Source: an uncultured Collinsella sp.
GTDB lineage: Bacteria; Actinomycetota; Coriobacteriia; Coriobacteriales; Coriobacteriaceae
Reading direction: 5' to 3'
DNA: 28,267 nt
Assembly (NCBI GenBank): GCA_900547765.1
Contig: URIA01000029.1
Coordinates: 1 to 28,267 of the forward strand
In this document: in pieces, positions 1 to 9,521 of the stretch
Layout: each line of letters begins with the position of its first letter
Numbering within the stretch: the first letter of the stretch is position 1
The notes under the pieces: generated by a model
Told to the model about the DNA's origin: nothing
Seen by the model: only the letters and a program-made list of their open reading frames with translations
Database searches by the model: none
Position numbers and translations under genes: made by a program

Positions 1-2123
<2,123 letters not shown>

Positions 2124-2404
2124 ATGTTGTTGTTCCTTATCTGCACGCGCAATGGGCACGGCATGCGGCCGCGCGGGCGTGCTTGGTAGTGCGCTAATAC
2201 ATACAAAAACGGGTGCGCACAGAGAGGACGTTGCTCAGCACGCTGGCGATCGCTTTGGCAGCCCTATCACGCGCCGTCCAGACGCAGCAGCTCTAAGCGA
2301 TGGAGCAGATTCGCCGCTGGTTAGTATACCCGTGCATCGCATGCCCCCACGTAAACCACAGATGACGAAGCGAACGGGGCGGGCTCGAGGTGGGCCCGGC
2401 CGAT
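2124..2404. other. Gene-free leader region upstream of the helicase
   Basis: This is the helicase side of the 599-bp gap between divergent genes. I see no convincing coding frame. A TATACT on the minus strand (2328-2323) could be a -10 element, which would give the helicase a 5' untranslated leader of about 190 nt. Long leaders are common for cold-shock RNA helicases. No good -35 is visible, so this is tentative. Confidence 0.3.
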
Positions 2405-2463
2405 TGTCTCAATCTGTAACATCTACAGGGCAAATCTTCCTCTACGTGTTACAGATCGAGACA
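2405..2463. repeat. 59-bp intergenic palindrome, copy 1
   Basis: Left arm TGTCTCAATCTGTAACA, 25-bp centre, right arm TGTTACAGATCGAGACA. The arms differ from perfect complementarity at one position. It lies between the divergent helicase and FHA genes. It forms a pair with copy 2, starting 81 bp away. Confidence 0.95.
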
Positions 2464-2485
2464 AACGGTCGACACGGTTCACAAA

Positions 2486-2544
2486 CGTCTCAATCTGTAA
2501 CAGTTACCGAGTAAAATCGGTCCTTATTGTTATAGATCAAGACA
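2486..2544. repeat. 59-bp intergenic palindrome, copy 2
   Basis: Left arm CGTCTCAATCTGTAACA, 25-bp centre, right arm TGTTATAGATCAAGACA. The right arm is more diverged than most. A 22-bp spacer (2464-2485) separates it from copy 1. Confidence 0.93.
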
Positions 2545-2586
2545 GAGGGGGATTTCCGTCCAGTCCAGACCAAATCTCTCGGTCTT

Positions 2587-2615
2587 CCTGCAATTTCGAA
2601 CATGTGGCCTATAAT
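2587..2615 (+). promoter_or_regulatory. Probable promoter of the FHA gene
   Basis: A consensus TATAAT lies at 2610-2615. The -35 position (2587-2592, CCTGCA) is weak. The -10 lies about 107 bp upstream of the GTG start and downstream of palindromes 1-2, so the palindromes sit just upstream of this promoter. Confidence 0.5.
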
Positions 2616-2722
2616 GTTGCTTTGGTTACGCTACATATTGCGCAGCCATTTAATACGTCGCCCACCGGGGGCCATTAATTCCTATCGCCTTATTGGCTAG
2701 GAAGCAATCAAAGGAGGTATCC

Positions 2723-3685
2723 GTGGCAGCAGAGACACCTTGCTCGGTCCTCTATAACGATATTCGCTCGTTCGGCGGTCTTAGACATCTCGAGATCGCC
2801 CGAATGCTCATCAATGGAAACTCTTATCTCGGCAGTACCCTGCTCGAGAAATGCTCTTCCAACCGCTCGTATCTCACCCGTTACATCGTCCATCGCGAGC
2901 CTGACCAGTGCGCGCCCGCCATCTACAGCGACTTTGCCGTCACCACGCTCAATCTTTCCGCGGCAATCTGCAGCAAGCTCGGCGGCGGCGAGTCCGCCTA
3001 TCAGGCAATCGCCGAGCACTATCGCGGCCCGGCCGCCAACGAAATGATGTCGGCTCTCGCCAGCTACAAGTTGGACAGCCGCCTCTACGCCAATGCCTTG
3101 GGGCGTATCAACAGCTCCGATGACCATAGCCCCCGCGAAAAGAGCACGCTCTTCCTGATGCTATTTGTCGCGACGGGCGCACTTGCCGATCCCGTTCAAG
3201 GCGTGGCCACCGTCGAGCGCTTTTGCGACAGCAAGACGGGCGGGCACTTTGGCACCACCGAAACTACCGTCGGACGTGGCTTTATGGGCAGCCTGGAGCA
3301 GCCACGCACCGTCGCCCCCAACCTCGGTCTGCTCAGGACACATGCCGACAACTGCGTCGACATGCAAATCCATCCCCTCACACGCGATCCGCGCGGCACC
3401 GTGATTGGTTCTTTGCCCAAAACCTCGCCCAGCATCACCGATGTGGGCGCCGACGCATCGCGCGAGCATCTTCGCATTTGGCTTGAGGGTGAGCACTGGT
3501 ACGCCCAGGGCCTTGGATCGACCAACGGCACAGTGCTCGAATCGGGCGCGGGCGACGGCGATATCGTAATCGAGCCGCCCCGCGACCAACGCGAGCCCGG
3601 CAAGATCTATCCCCCGGTGGAAATCGAAAACAGCGACAGGCTCCATCTGGGTCTCTACACGACATTCCTTGTCATTGTGGATTAG
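2723..3685 (+). CDS. FHA-domain protein
   Basis: A 320-aa cytoplasmic protein. The C-terminal third (about residues 215-320) is a forkhead-associated domain, with SREHLRI near 245 and GSTNGT near 265 as the phosphothreonine-binding signature. FHA domains bind phosphothreonine peptides made by Ser/Thr kinases. The N-terminal ~200 residues are mainly helical and unrecognised, with no membrane segment. I chose the GTG at 2723 because AAGGAGG (2711-2717) sits 5 nt upstream; the in-frame TTG at 2693 has no such site. The next gene on the same strand encodes a Ser/Thr kinase, so the FHA protein is probably its substrate or reader. A strong terminator follows, so the two may be transcribed separately. 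Domain call is secure; the role is inferred. Confidence 0.88.
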   Translation: MAAETPCSVLYNDIRSFGGLRHLEIARMLINGNSYLGSTLLEKCSSNRSYLTRYIVHREPDQCAPAIYSDFAVTTLNLSAAICSKLGGGESAYQAIAEHYRGPAANEMMSALASYKLDSRLYANALGRINSSDDHSPREKSTLFLMLFVATGALADPVQGVATVERFCDSKTGGHFGTTETTVGRGFMGSLEQPRTVAPNLGLLRTHADNCVDMQIHPLTRDPRGTVIGSLPKTSPSITDVGADASREHLRIWLEGEHWYAQGLGSTNGTVLESGAGDGDIVIEPPRDQREPGKIYPPVEIENSDRLHLGLYTTFLVIVD

Positions 3686-3688
3686 CGC

Positions 3689-3730
3689 GGGCGGTGATCG
3701 AAAGACGGTCACCGCCCGTCTTTCGTCTTC
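3689..3730 (+). terminator. Rho-independent terminator after the FHA gene
   Basis: A perfect 9-bp stem GGGCGGTGA/TCACCGCCC (3689-3697 with 3709-3717) is followed by the T-rich GTCTTTCGTCTTCT. It begins 3 nt after the FHA stop codon. Confidence 0.85.
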
Positions 3731-3763
3731 TACCTTCTGCGTCGTAACCGACAATACTCAGCG

Positions 3764-3824
3764 GTATACGTGGGCAGTGCGGCTATCATGGTACTTTACC
3801 GATATCCGCACTGCCCGCGTATAC
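3764..3824. repeat. 19-bp inverted repeat upstream of the kinase gene
   Basis: The arms at 3764-3782 and 3806-3824 match at 18 of 19 positions (GTATACGTGGGCAGTGCGG and its complement with one change). The intervening sequence is 23 bp. The right arm ends 32 bp before the kinase ATG. No T tract follows, so it is more likely an operator or a leader hairpin than a terminator. Confidence 0.8.
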
Positions 3825-3856
3825 GCGCGGCAACCCATGCCAGACAAAGGAACGCC

Positions 3857-5941
3857 ATGGATACTACCGATAGCGCCTATGGCGACAAACTCATCCGTCT
3901 CGACACGTTCGATACCGCCGTGGCAGTCGACCCCAGTGCCGAGGACGACGCCAAACGCCGGTTTATGACGCTTATTCTTCAGACGGCATACCGCGACGGC
4001 GGCAATATCGGGCACGTGCTGCGCGCAACCAACACGAGCGGCGAGGTCTTTGCCGTCAAGCTGCTCAAGGACAACGCCATCCTTTCCGACCAGACGCCCG
4101 ACCGCTCCGCCGAGCAATCAGCCGCGCATCTGGCCAACACTGCCGCGCTGTTCGAGGAATACCGTCATCTGTGTACCGTCTCGCACCTGCGCGGATTTCC
4201 GCGCGTCTATGGCTACGGATCGTGCGAGGACGACCCGCTTATCCTCATGGAGTGGGTCGAGGGCACCTCGCTCAAACAGGCGCTGCCCTTGCTTCCGCAC
4301 GACGCCTCGGGTGGGCTGACCACCCAGATGGTCGCCGCCGTCGGAAACGCCGTGCTTCGCGCGCTCTTGATGACCCAAGGCCTCGTGAATCCGGTCATCC
4401 ATCGCGACCTGTCGCCTGCCAATATCATGTTCCGCACCACCAGCCGAACGCTCGAGCAGCAGATTGCCGATTGCTCCTTTGACCCCTGCCTCATCGACAT
4501 GGGCTCCGCGACCATGGCACTCGGCGACGACACAATCACCCGACGTGCCGACATTTGGCGTTTTGCCACACCCGCATATGCCGCGCCCGAAATGCTCACG
4601 CAGGATATCGAAGGCATCGCGGCCCTTCGCCGCTCGCCCGTGATCGACGTCTATGCGCTTTCGAGCATTCTGTACCAGCTCTACAGCGGTCGCAAGCCGT
4701 TCGATGTCGAGTCGACGGGTGCCGCGGCGACCGGCTCGTTCTACCTCATAAAGACCAAGACCAAACCGGCGCCGCTCGAGCCGCGCTGCGAGGGCGACAA
4801 AGCGCTTGTCCAGATCATCATGAAAGGCATTTCGGTCGAACAGGGCGATCGCCCTACCGAGCAGCAGATGCTCGAGGTGCTCTCGACATACCTCCCCGCT
4901 GCAGAATCTGAGGACCGCGAGGGTGCAGGAGACGAGGCCGCAATTGATATCGATTCTGGCACGCACCTTAAGGTCGACGTCGCCGGCGAGCGCGCGCGAG
5001 AGATCTTGGAGCAGGCCCGGCACGACGCCATGACCCGCCGTCGCTTTATTATCGGCGGCGTCGTTGCGGTCGTTGCGGGGCTCGGCGTCGTTGGCGCGGC
5101 AACCCATGGCTTTGGCATCCCCGACTACCTGGACGGCATCCGCGGTTCGCTTGACGACTACACTTGGGACCAGCTGCAGGAGATTTCGCTCAAGATTAAG
5201 GCCGCCAAGACCCGTAGCGAGGCACGCGAGATTGCCAAGCGCTACCACCTGCTCGACGCTGATGGGCATATCCCCTATCCGTGCACCAAGCGTGTCACGC
5301 TCACCAACGGACTGCAGGTTGGCGCGCAGCTTGTGGGCATCCGCCACGATGAGCTTCTGGACGGGACGGGCAAGGCCGGGCTGACGTTTATGTTCGACGC
5401 GGGTATTGCCGAGCGCAACGCTGCGGCTGAACCGTCGAGCGCCGGCTGGGCAGATTGCGAGCTGCGGGGATGGCTCAACGGCGACGGCCTTAAGCTGCTA
5501 CCCAACGAGTTGCGCGCGCTCATTAAAGGGGTCAAGAAGGTCTCGAACAATGTGGGCGCCGCCAACAGTGCATCGTGTCTGAGCGAGTTGCCCGCAACCC
5601 TTTGGCTGCCCGCCATGGTCGAGCTGTGCGGTACGCAACCGCCCGATTCGTTTGCCGAGGACTATCACTACCTGGCAGACATCTACAACGGCGAGGGCAA
5701 GGAGTATCAGCTCTTCCGCGAGCTCAAGGTGAGCCCGTATTCCACGAACGAGACGATGGTCCGCCAGTGGAAGGGCAAGGACACCTGTTGGTGGGAGCGC
5801 ACGGTGAGCCCTGACACATCGGAGAGTGGAGGCACACTCTATTTGAATCGCGTGGGGCACGACGGCGACGTCTTTACGTACGCAACGCCTGCGGAAAAGC
5901 CAAACAAGCTAACCTGTGTGATCCCCGGGTTCTGCATCTAG
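3857..5941 (+). CDS. Transmembrane Ser/Thr protein kinase with DUF6273-like C-terminal domain
   Basis: A 694-aa membrane kinase. Visible kinase elements are a VAVK-like lysine (FAVKLL, K68), the catalytic loop HRDLSPANIMF (D184), DMG in place of DFG (D214), and AAPEML. A basic RRRF stretch is followed by one membrane helix at about residues 396-418. The C-terminal part (about 480-694) has the pattern of DUF6273 domains: WADCELRGWLN, then WWERTVSP, then a Gly-rich end with VIPGFCI. These domains are thought to be extracytoplasmic, so the protein may couple an external signal to phosphorylation. The ATG at 3857 is preceded by AAAGGA; the frame is open upstream to a GTG at 3770, but that lies inside an inverted repeat. 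The gene follows an FHA protein, its likely partner. The ligand is unknown. Confidence 0.9.
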   Translation: MDTTDSAYGDKLIRLDTFDTAVAVDPSAEDDAKRRFMTLILQTAYRDGGNIGHVLRATNTSGEVFAVKLLKDNAILSDQTPDRSAEQSAAHLANTAALFEEYRHLCTVSHLRGFPRVYGYGSCEDDPLILMEWVEGTSLKQALPLLPHDASGGLTTQMVAAVGNAVLRALLMTQGLVNPVIHRDLSPANIMFRTTSRTLEQQIADCSFDPCLIDMGSATMALGDDTITRRADIWRFATPAYAAPEMLTQDIEGIAALRRSPVIDVYALSSILYQLYSGRKPFDVESTGAAATGSFYLIKTKTKPAPLEPRCEGDKALVQIIMKGISVEQGDRPTEQQMLEVLSTYLPAAESEDREGAGDEAAIDIDSGTHLKVDVAGERAREILEQARHDAMTRRRFIIGGVVAVVAGLGVVGAATHGFGIPDYLDGIRGSLDDYTWDQLQEISLKIKAAKTRSEAREIAKRYHLLDADGHIPYPCTKRVTLTNGLQVGAQLVGIRHDELLDGTGKAGLTFMFDAGIAERNAAAEPSSAGWADCELRGWLNGDGLKLLPNELRALIKGVKKVSNNVGAANSASCLSELPATLWLPAMVELCGTQPPDSFAEDYHYLADIYNGEGKEYQLFRELKVSPYSTNETMVRQWKGKDTCWWERTVSPDTSESGGTLYLNRVGHDGDVFTYATPAEKPNKLTCVIPGFCI

Positions 5942-5983
5942 GCGGCGGGCGTCTTGCCGTGACGGGACCCCCTCCCCGGCAAT

Positions 5984-6042
5984 TGTCTTGATCTGTAACA
6001 CTAGCTCGGCAGATACAGGTCTAGATGTTACAGAACGAGACA
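5984..6042. repeat. 59-bp intergenic palindrome, copy 3
   Basis: Left arm TGTCTTGATCTGTAACA, 25-bp centre, right arm TGTTACAGAACGAGACA. It is the first of a run of three between the kinase and copA. Confidence 0.95.
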
Positions 6043-6063
6043 AACCCCCGCCCCGCGAGACAA

Positions 6064-6122
6064 CATCTCAATCTGTAACAGTAAGGGGTTAAAAACCTCT
6101 CTAGATGTTACAGATCAAGACA
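6064..6122. repeat. 59-bp intergenic palindrome, copy 4
   Basis: Left arm CATCTCAATCTGTAACA, 25-bp centre, right arm TGTTACAGATCAAGACA. It starts 80 bp after copy 3, with a 21-bp spacer. Confidence 0.95.
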
Positions 6123-6144
6123 TTTGAGTTGACCGCGGACAGTC

Positions 6145-6203
6145 TGTCTCGATCTGTAACATCTAGCAGGCAAAACGGTCCCCAGATGTTACAGATTGAG
6201 ACA
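6145..6203. repeat. 59-bp intergenic palindrome, copy 5
   Basis: Left arm TGTCTCGATCTGTAACA, 25-bp centre, right arm TGTTACAGATTGAGACA. It starts 81 bp after copy 4. It ends 79 bp before the CsoR-type operator of copA. Confidence 0.95.
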
Positions 6204-6282
6204 TTAGACTGGCTACGGTCCGCCGAACTGGCTGTCACCTCGACCAATAATAGAATGTCATACATTTTCATCTCCATTAGAC

Positions 6283-6308
6283 ACCCCCAGGGGGTATGGG
6301 TGTATAGT
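6283..6308 (+). promoter_or_regulatory. CsoR-type copper operator overlapping the copA promoter
   Basis: The perfect palindrome ACCCCC-A-GGGGGT lies at 6283-6295. Such G/C-tract pseudo-palindromes are the known binding sites of CsoR repressors. A -10-like TATAGT follows at 6303-6308, so the operator lies in the promoter spacer. A csoR gene lies at the end of this operon. Copper binding by CsoR would release the site and induce copA-copZ-csoR. Confidence 0.85.
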
Positions 6309-6355
6309 ATCGGTTGGTTAACATTTCCGACACTACGTCACAGAAAGGAGAAGCC

Positions 6356-8695
6356 ATGGCTCAAGATAAATTCGATGTGGGCGGCATGACGTGCGCCGCT
6401 TGCCAGGCGCACGTAGACCGCGCCGTGAGCAAGCTCGACGGCGTCGAGAGCGTCGCGGTCAATCTGCTCGCCGGCTCCATGATGGTCGACTATGACCCCG
6501 CGCAGGTCACCCCCGACGACATCTGCACCGCCGTCGATCGCGCTGGCTACTCGGCCTCACCCGTCAGCACGGGCACCGACGCCGCCCAAAGCGGCAGTAC
6601 GCAAGCCAGGTCCGGCGCCGCCCATATGGAGTCGCCCACCAAAAAACTGGAGGCCGCCGCCTCTGCCATGCGCACTCGTCTCATCGTCTCGATCGTATTC
6701 CTCATCCCACTGTTCTACATAGGCATGGGGCACATGCTTGGCTGGCCGCTGCCCGGCGTCTTCACCGACCATACCCACAGCATGACGCTCGCCCTCACCG
6801 AGCTCGTCCTGCTTATCCCCATCGTCTATGTCAACGACGCGTACTTTATCAACGGGTTTAAATCGCTCGCGCACGGCGCGCCCACCATGGACGCCCTTAT
6901 TGCCGTGGGCGCCACCGCTTCCGTCGCCTGGTCGTTCTATGCCATGTTTATCATGGCCGACCAGCTGGCCGCCGGGCAAATCCACGAGGCCATGATGACG
7001 AGCATGGGCAACCTGTATTTTGAGAGTGCGGGCACGATCCTGTCGCTCGTCACCGTGGGCAAATACCTCGAGACACGCAGCAAATCCAAGACCGGCGGCG
7101 CCATCGAGGCGCTCATCGACCTGGCGCCCAAGAGCGCGACCGTCGTGGCAGAGGACGGCACCGAGACCACCGTCGACGTCGACAGCATCCTTCCCGGCCA
7201 GGTCCTGCGCGTACGCCCCGGAGAGTCCATCCCCGTCGATGGCGTGGTGCTCGAGGGCAGCTCGGCCGTGGACGAGAGTGCGCTCACCGGCGAGTCCATC
7301 CCCGTGGAAAAGACCGCCGGCGACACTGTCAACGCGGCCACGGTCAACCGCACGGGCTCGTTTACCTTCCGCGCCACGCGTGTGGGCGCCGACACGTCGC
7401 TCGCCAAGATTATCCAGCTCGTCGAGGACGCCAACGCCACCAAGGCGCCCATCGCCCGCATGGCCGACAAGGTCGCCGGCGTGTTTGTGCCCGTGGTGTT
7501 CGTGATCTCGGCCGCGACCTTCGTGGTGTGGATGGCACTGACCGGAAGCATCAACGAAGCGCTTACCTCCGCCGTCGCCGTGCTGGTGATCAGCTGCCCG
7601 TGCGCGCTGGGTCTGGCCACGCCCGTCGCCATTATGGTTGGCACCGGCAAGGGCGCCGAGATGGGCATTCTGTTTAAGAGCGCCGAGGCGCTGGAGAACC
7701 TGCGCAGCGTGGGCACCGTGGTGCTCGATAAGACGGGCACCGTCACCCGCGGCAAGCCGGCTGTAACCGACATTGAGGTGGCCACGCGCGCCGACGGCTC
7801 GCCCGCCATGAGCGAAAAGGCGCTGCTCAAGCTGGCCGCCGCGCTGGAGCGCTCGAGCGAGCACCCGCTGGCCGAGGCGATTATGGCCGAGTGCGAGGCG
7901 CGCGGAATTGTCGCGCGCATGGTCGAGGACTTTGCCGCCGCGCCCGGACGAGGCGTTACGGCACGCGAGGGGCAGAATGTCATCGCAGCCGGCAACGTGC
8001 GCCTGATGGACGAGTTGGGCGTTACCGTGCCCGCGGGTCTTGCCGAGCAATTTGCCGCCGAGGGCAAGACACCGCTGTTCTTTGCCAAGAACGGCGAGCT
8101 TGTCGGTATCATCGCCGTGGCTGACGAGGTCAAAGAAACGAGTGCCGAGGCCATCGCCGCGCTCCACAAGCTCGGCGTCGACGTGCGCATGCTCACCGGC
8201 GACAACCGCGTGACGGCCGAGGCCATCGCCCGCCGCGTGGGGCTGAGCAGCGAGCAGGTCATCGCCGACGTCCTCCCCGCCGACAAGGAGCGCCACGTGC
8301 GCGGGCTGCAGGATGCGGGCAGCAAGGTCGCCATGGTGGGCGACGGCATCAACGACTCCCCCGCCCTGGCGCGCGCCGACGTGGGCCTTGCGATCGGCAC
8401 CGGCGCCGACATCGCCAAGGAGGGCGCCGACGTGGTACTCATGCGCAGCGACCTCATGGATGTTGCGCGCGCCATCGAGCTTTCGCGCGCCACGATCCGC
8501 AACATCAAGCAGGACCTGTTCTGGGCGCTGTTCTACAACGGCATCGGCATTCCGCTCGCCGCAGGCGTGTTCTTCCCCCTCACCGATTGGCAACTCTCGC
8601 CGATGTTCGGCGCCGCGGCCATGAGCCTGTCGAGCGTGTGCGTCGTAAGCAATGCGCTGCGCCTGCGAACCTTTAAGCCTAAAGTGGCAAAATAG
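6356..8695 (+). CDS. copA: Copper-exporting P1B-type ATPase
   Basis: A 779-aa membrane pump that exports Cu(I) from the cytoplasm using ATP. It has one N-terminal heavy-metal domain with GMTCAACQAHV (C13, C16). A ~20-residue linker precedes the first membrane helices, near residue 103. The ion-binding CPC motif is at 414-416 (SCPCALGLATP), the phosphorylation motif DKTGT at 458, SEHPLAEA in the nucleotide domain, and GDGINDSPALARADVGLAIGTG in the hinge. The CPC motif and the partner genes indicate Cu(I) rather than Zn or Cd. The ATG at 6356 has AAAGGAG at 6344-6350; the 14-codon upstream extension overlaps the promoter region. It is the first gene of a CsoR-controlled operon. Confidence 0.97.
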   Translation: MAQDKFDVGGMTCAACQAHVDRAVSKLDGVESVAVNLLAGSMMVDYDPAQVTPDDICTAVDRAGYSASPVSTGTDAAQSGSTQARSGAAHMESPTKKLEAAASAMRTRLIVSIVFLIPLFYIGMGHMLGWPLPGVFTDHTHSMTLALTELVLLIPIVYVNDAYFINGFKSLAHGAPTMDALIAVGATASVAWSFYAMFIMADQLAAGQIHEAMMTSMGNLYFESAGTILSLVTVGKYLETRSKSKTGGAIEALIDLAPKSATVVAEDGTETTVDVDSILPGQVLRVRPGESIPVDGVVLEGSSAVDESALTGESIPVEKTAGDTVNAATVNRTGSFTFRATRVGADTSLAKIIQLVEDANATKAPIARMADKVAGVFVPVVFVISAATFVVWMALTGSINEALTSAVAVLVISCPCALGLATPVAIMVGTGKGAEMGILFKSAEALENLRSVGTVVLDKTGTVTRGKPAVTDIEVATRADGSPAMSEKALLKLAAALERSSEHPLAEAIMAECEARGIVARMVEDFAAAPGRGVTAREGQNVIAAGNVRLMDELGVTVPAGLAEQFAAEGKTPLFFAKNGELVGIIAVADEVKETSAEAIAALHKLGVDVRMLTGDNRVTAEAIARRVGLSSEQVIADVLPADKERHVRGLQDAGSKVAMVGDGINDSPALARADVGLAIGTGADIAKEGADVVLMRSDLMDVARAIELSRATIRNIKQDLFWALFYNGIGIPLAAGVFFPLTDWQLSPMFGAAAMSLSSVCVVSNALRLRTFKPKVAK

Positions 8696-8720
8696 GCTCA
8701 CTATTACGTCCATTTAGAAC

Positions 8721-8820
8721 GGGTTTTCCAGGTGCCAGAGATTGACCTGAAAGAGGAGCGACGCGTACTTTGGTACGCGAGCGACGGCTTGAAGGTCAAG
8801 GTCGGGTGCCTGGGAAAGCC
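8721..8820 (+). ncRNA. Candidate structured RNA element between copA and copZ
   Basis: This 100-nt stretch can fold as three nested helices. The outer one pairs 8724-8736 with 8805-8817 (13 bp, three G-U pairs), plus GG/CC closing pairs. The middle one pairs TTGACCT 8742-8748 with AGGTCAA 8793-8799. The apical one pairs CGCGTAC 8762-8768 with GTACGCG 8773-8779 around a TTTG loop. No T tract follows. It ends 22 nt before the copZ ATG and leaves the copZ ribosome-binding site free. It could be a processing or stability element, an attenuator or a small RNA. I do not recognise a known class. Confidence 0.55.
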
Positions 8821-8842
8821 GACACAACAGAGAGGAATATCC

Positions 8843-9064
8843 ATGCGTTTCACAATTAAGACTTCCGGCCTTATGTGCGGCCACTGCGACGCCACCGTCG
8901 AGACGGCGTTGCTCAACGTGGCCGGCGTGACCGACGCCGACGCCGATCACGAGACCCAGACCGTCCAGGTGGAGTGCGCCGACACCGTGACCGCCGAGCA
9001 GCTCGCAGCCGCTGTCGAAGCCGCGGGCGAGAAGTTCCATGCCCTGTCCGTAACCGCCGCGTAA
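8843..9064 (+). CDS. copZ: CopZ-like copper chaperone (heavy-metal-associated domain)
   Basis: A 73-aa cytoplasmic protein made of a single HMA fold. The metal site is SGLMCGHCDATVE (C12 and C15). CopZ proteins carry Cu(I) to the N-terminal domain of CopA and to CsoR. The length is normal for the family. AGAGAGGA at 8830-8837 precedes the ATG. It lies between copA and csoR on the same strand, 147 nt after copA, an unusually long gap that holds the foldback at 8721-8820. Confidence 0.93.
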   Translation: MRFTIKTSGLMCGHCDATVETALLNVAGVTDADADHETQTVQVECADTVTAEQLAAAVEAAGEKFHALSVTAA

Positions 9065-9102
9065 CGACCCACGCGCACCCCGACCAGAAACGAGGACCCG
9101 CC

Positions 9103-9375
9103 ATGATGGCAGACCATAAATCGGTGACTCGCATGCTCAAGACGGCACGCGGTCAGATCGACGGCATCCTGCGGATGGTCGAGGAGGACCGCTACTGCGT
9201 CGATATTTCCACGCAGCTCATGGCCACACAGGCGCTCCTTGCGCGCATTAATGCCGACGTACTCAAGGCACATATCGAGGGCTGCGTGACTTCGGCAATC
9301 GAATCGGGCGACGAAGACCTCAAGGCCGCCAAGCTCGCCGAGATCGAGCGCGTCGTCGACAAGCTCTCCAAGTAA
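9103..9375 (+). CDS. csoR: CsoR-family copper-sensing repressor
   Basis: A 90-aa all-helical DNA-binding repressor. The CsoR metal fingerprint is complete: C32 (RYCVDISTQ), H57 and C61 (HIEGC), with the same spacing (25 and 4 residues) as in the characterised Mycobacterium protein. This separates it from RcnR and FrmR types. GAGGA at 9092-9096 sits 6 nt before the ATG; an adjacent second ATG (9106) is also possible. It begins 38 nt after copZ, so it probably shares the transcript and regulates it through the site at 6283-6295. Confidence 0.95.
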   Translation: MMADHKSVTRMLKTARGQIDGILRMVEEDRYCVDISTQLMATQALLARINADVLKAHIEGCVTSAIESGDEDLKAAKLAEIERVVDKLSK

Positions 9376-9385
9376 TTGGGGCATT

Positions 9386-9466
9386 GGGGACAGACTTCTT
9401 TGCACCATCTTGGTGTATCGGGGATAGGTACGTTTGCACCACCTTGGTGCAGATTGACCTGTCCCC
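9386..9466. repeat. Double-hairpin intergenic element (GGGGACAG type)
   Basis: The outer arms GGGGACAG (9386-9393) and CTGTCCCC (9459-9466) are perfect complements. They enclose two similar hairpins, around TGCACCATCTTGGTGTA and TGCACCACCTTGGTGCA. The two halves look like a duplicated unit. It lies just after csoR and may end or shape that transcript. It shares TTGGGGACAG with the element near 14235. Confidence 0.75.
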
Positions 9467-9521
9467 CTTGCTCTAAATCGGGTATAAAGGCGTGCAGCAT
9501 ATCGAACGAAAGGCAATTTGC

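Noticed and set aside
2693..2722. TTG start for the FHA gene
   Set aside because: The strong AAGGAGG would lie inside the coding region. It is placed correctly for the GTG at 2723.
6105..6389. Small frames starting MLQIET or containing LQIET next to the palindromes (also near 11667 and 23256)
   Set aside because: The palindrome arm ATGTTACAGATCGAGAC translates as M-L-Q-I-E-T by chance. These frames have no ribosome-binding site and follow the repeats, not genes.
6557..8713. 718-codon minus-strand frame opposite copA (and a 523-codon one)
   Set aside because: GC-rich codon bias keeps the antisense frames open. The sense strand has the complete copper ATPase.
8721..8820. tRNA or rho-independent terminator between copA and copZ
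   Set aside because: There is no cloverleaf or anticodon arm, and no T tract after the stem. The fold is a single nested hairpin.
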